From Actinomycetota bacterium (GTDB taxonomy: Bacteria; Actinomycetota; Acidimicrobiia; Acidimicrobiales; Iamiaceae), in assembly GCA_018268545.1 (NCBI GenBank), contig JAFDWI010000157.1, forward strand, positions 1 through 5,620: a stretch of DNA of 5,620 nt. Direction: 5' to 3'. Shown here piece by piece: positions 4,904 through 5,620 of this stretch (positions within the stretch are counted from its first letter, which is position 1; every line of letters starts with the position of its first letter). The notes beneath the pieces were generated by a model. It searched no databases and was not told the DNA's origin. It saw only the letters and a program-made list of their open reading frames with translations. Made by a program: the position numbers and the translations under genes.

Positions 4904-5620
4904 GTGCTCGCAGCCATTGCCACATCGATCGATGCCGACGACCCGCTCGGCGGCCTGACCGTCGGCGAGCACCCCGAGCCGACGCCGGACGAAGGCTGGG
5001 CGAAGGTCCGCGTCGAGGCGGCCTCGTTGAACCACCATGATCTGTGGACCCTGCAAGGCGTGGGGATACGCGCCGAGCAACTGCCGATGGTGCTCGGCTG
5101 CGACGCGGCCGGCACCGACGAGGACGGCAAAGCGGTCGTGGTGCACTCGGTGATCGCGAGCCCCGACTGGCACGGTGACGAAACGTTCGACCCGAAGCGT
5201 TCGCTGCTGTCAGAGGTGCACGACGGCACGCTCGCCGAGTACGTGTGCGTGCCACGCCAGAACCTCGTTCCCAAACCCGATTCGTTGAGCTTCGCCGAGG
5301 CGGCGTGCCTGCCCACCGCGTGGCTGACCGCGTATCGGATGCTGTTCACGAACTCCGGTGTCGAACCGGGCGGCACGATCCTGGTCCAGGGAGCGAGCGG
5401 CGGGGTGGCGTCCGCGTTGCTCGTGCTGGGTCGCGCGGCGGGTTACCGGATGTGGGCGACGGCACGCAGCGAATCCAAGCGTGCCCGAGCCCTCGAGGTC
5501 GGCGCGGACGCCGCGTTCGAACCGGGCGCGCGGCTACCCGAGAAGGTCGACGCGGTCATGGAAACGGTCGGTGAGGCGACCTGGGCGCATTCGGTCCGCA
5601 GTACCCGCCCCGGCGGCACG
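4904..5620 (+). CDS. Medium-chain dehydrogenase/reductase (zinc-binding dehydrogenase / quinone reductase-like), C-terminus cut by window edge
   Basis: 239 residues are visible in an open frame to the last base; the stop lies outside. The start is GTG 4904 with GGAGG 4 nt upstream. The GroES-like N-terminal domain shows SLNHHDLWTLQGVG (41-54), LPMVLGCDAAG (60-70) and LAEYVCVP (110-117). The Rossmann domain begins at VQGASGGVASALLVLGRAAG (161-180). The CGTD and GHE zinc-ligand motifs of classical alcohol dehydrogenases appear as NHHD and GCD, and the four-Cys structural zinc loop is absent (DETFDPKRSLLSE instead). So a structural zinc is unlikely and a catalytic zinc doubtful. Such proteins reduce quinones, enones or aldehydes with NAD(P)H in the cytoplasm; the substrate is unknown. 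It is the third gene of the plus-strand cluster. Fold confidence is high, specificity unknown. Confidence 0.91.
   Translation, partial: MLAAIATSIDADDPLGGLTVGEHPEPTPDEGWAKVRVEAASLNHHDLWTLQGVGIRAEQLPMVLGCDAAGTDEDGKAVVVHSVIASPDWHGDETFDPKRSLLSEVHDGTLAEYVCVPRQNLVPKPDSLSFAEAACLPTAWLTAYRMLFTNSGVEPGGTILVQGASGGVASALLVLGRAAGYRMWATARSESKRARALEVGADAAFEPGARLPEKVDAVMETVGEATWAHSVRSTRPGGT

Noticed and set aside
3760..5376. 538-codon open frame on the minus strand
   Set aside because: It is antisense to three well-supported plus-strand genes, crosses their boundaries, and its translation is R/S/G/H-rich without a recognisable domain. Long antisense frames are expected where third positions are mostly G or C.
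1..5620. Mobile element, prophage, CRISPR array or tRNA gene
   Set aside because: No transposase or integrase motif, no terminal inverted repeats with target duplications, no regularly spaced repeats, and no cloverleaf were found by eye on either strand.

Overview
The window reads as chromosomal DNA of a high-GC actinobacterium. GC is roughly two thirds by eye, third codon positions are mostly G or C, GTG starts are common, and genes abut or overlap. The leftmost cassette resembles the steroid side-chain genes of Mycobacterium and Rhodococcus. I cannot fix the genus; Acidimicrobiia or a mycolic-acid actinobacterium would both fit.

Left block (1-2424, minus strand): a four-gene operon transcribed right to left. 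It encodes a DUF35 OB-fold protein without zinc cysteines, a DUF35 protein with a zinc ribbon, an Ltp4-like thiolase-fold protein, and an Ltp3-like thiolase-fold protein cut by the window edge. Every junction is an ATGA or TGATG overlap. The order matches what I recall of Mycobacterium tuberculosis Rv3521-ltp4-ltp3. Neither thiolase-like protein shows the nucleophilic cysteine in the part visible, so a (retro-)aldolase complex acting on steroid side-chain CoA thioesters is more likely than a true thiolase. A 14-bp sequence upstream of the first gene (2470-2483) is one mismatch from the KstR consensus as I remember it.

Middle block (2425-3231): an intergenic stretch with an inverted repeat that may be a terminator, then a small minus-strand toxin-antitoxin pair. 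A ribbon-helix-helix antitoxin (3186-2953) overlaps a MazF/PemK toxin (2966-2652) by 14 nt. A 45-bp divergent promoter region with a tandem 7-bp repeat separates the antitoxin from the plus-strand genes.

Right block (3232-5620, plus strand): three closely spaced genes for a Gfo/Idh/MocA oxidoreductase, a NYN/PIN-fold putative RNase, and a medium-chain dehydrogenase/reductase that runs off the right edge. The oxidoreductase tail looks frameshifted. Its start, and one possible start of the NYN gene, sit 7 nt after a TANNNT box, the arrangement of leaderless actinobacterial transcripts.

I see no tRNA, rRNA, CRISPR array, insertion sequence or phage gene. The best candidates for something little described are the paired zinc-containing and zinc-less OB-fold subunits with two cysteine-less thiolase-fold partners under a KstR-like site, and the NYN nuclease placed between two oxidoreductase genes.
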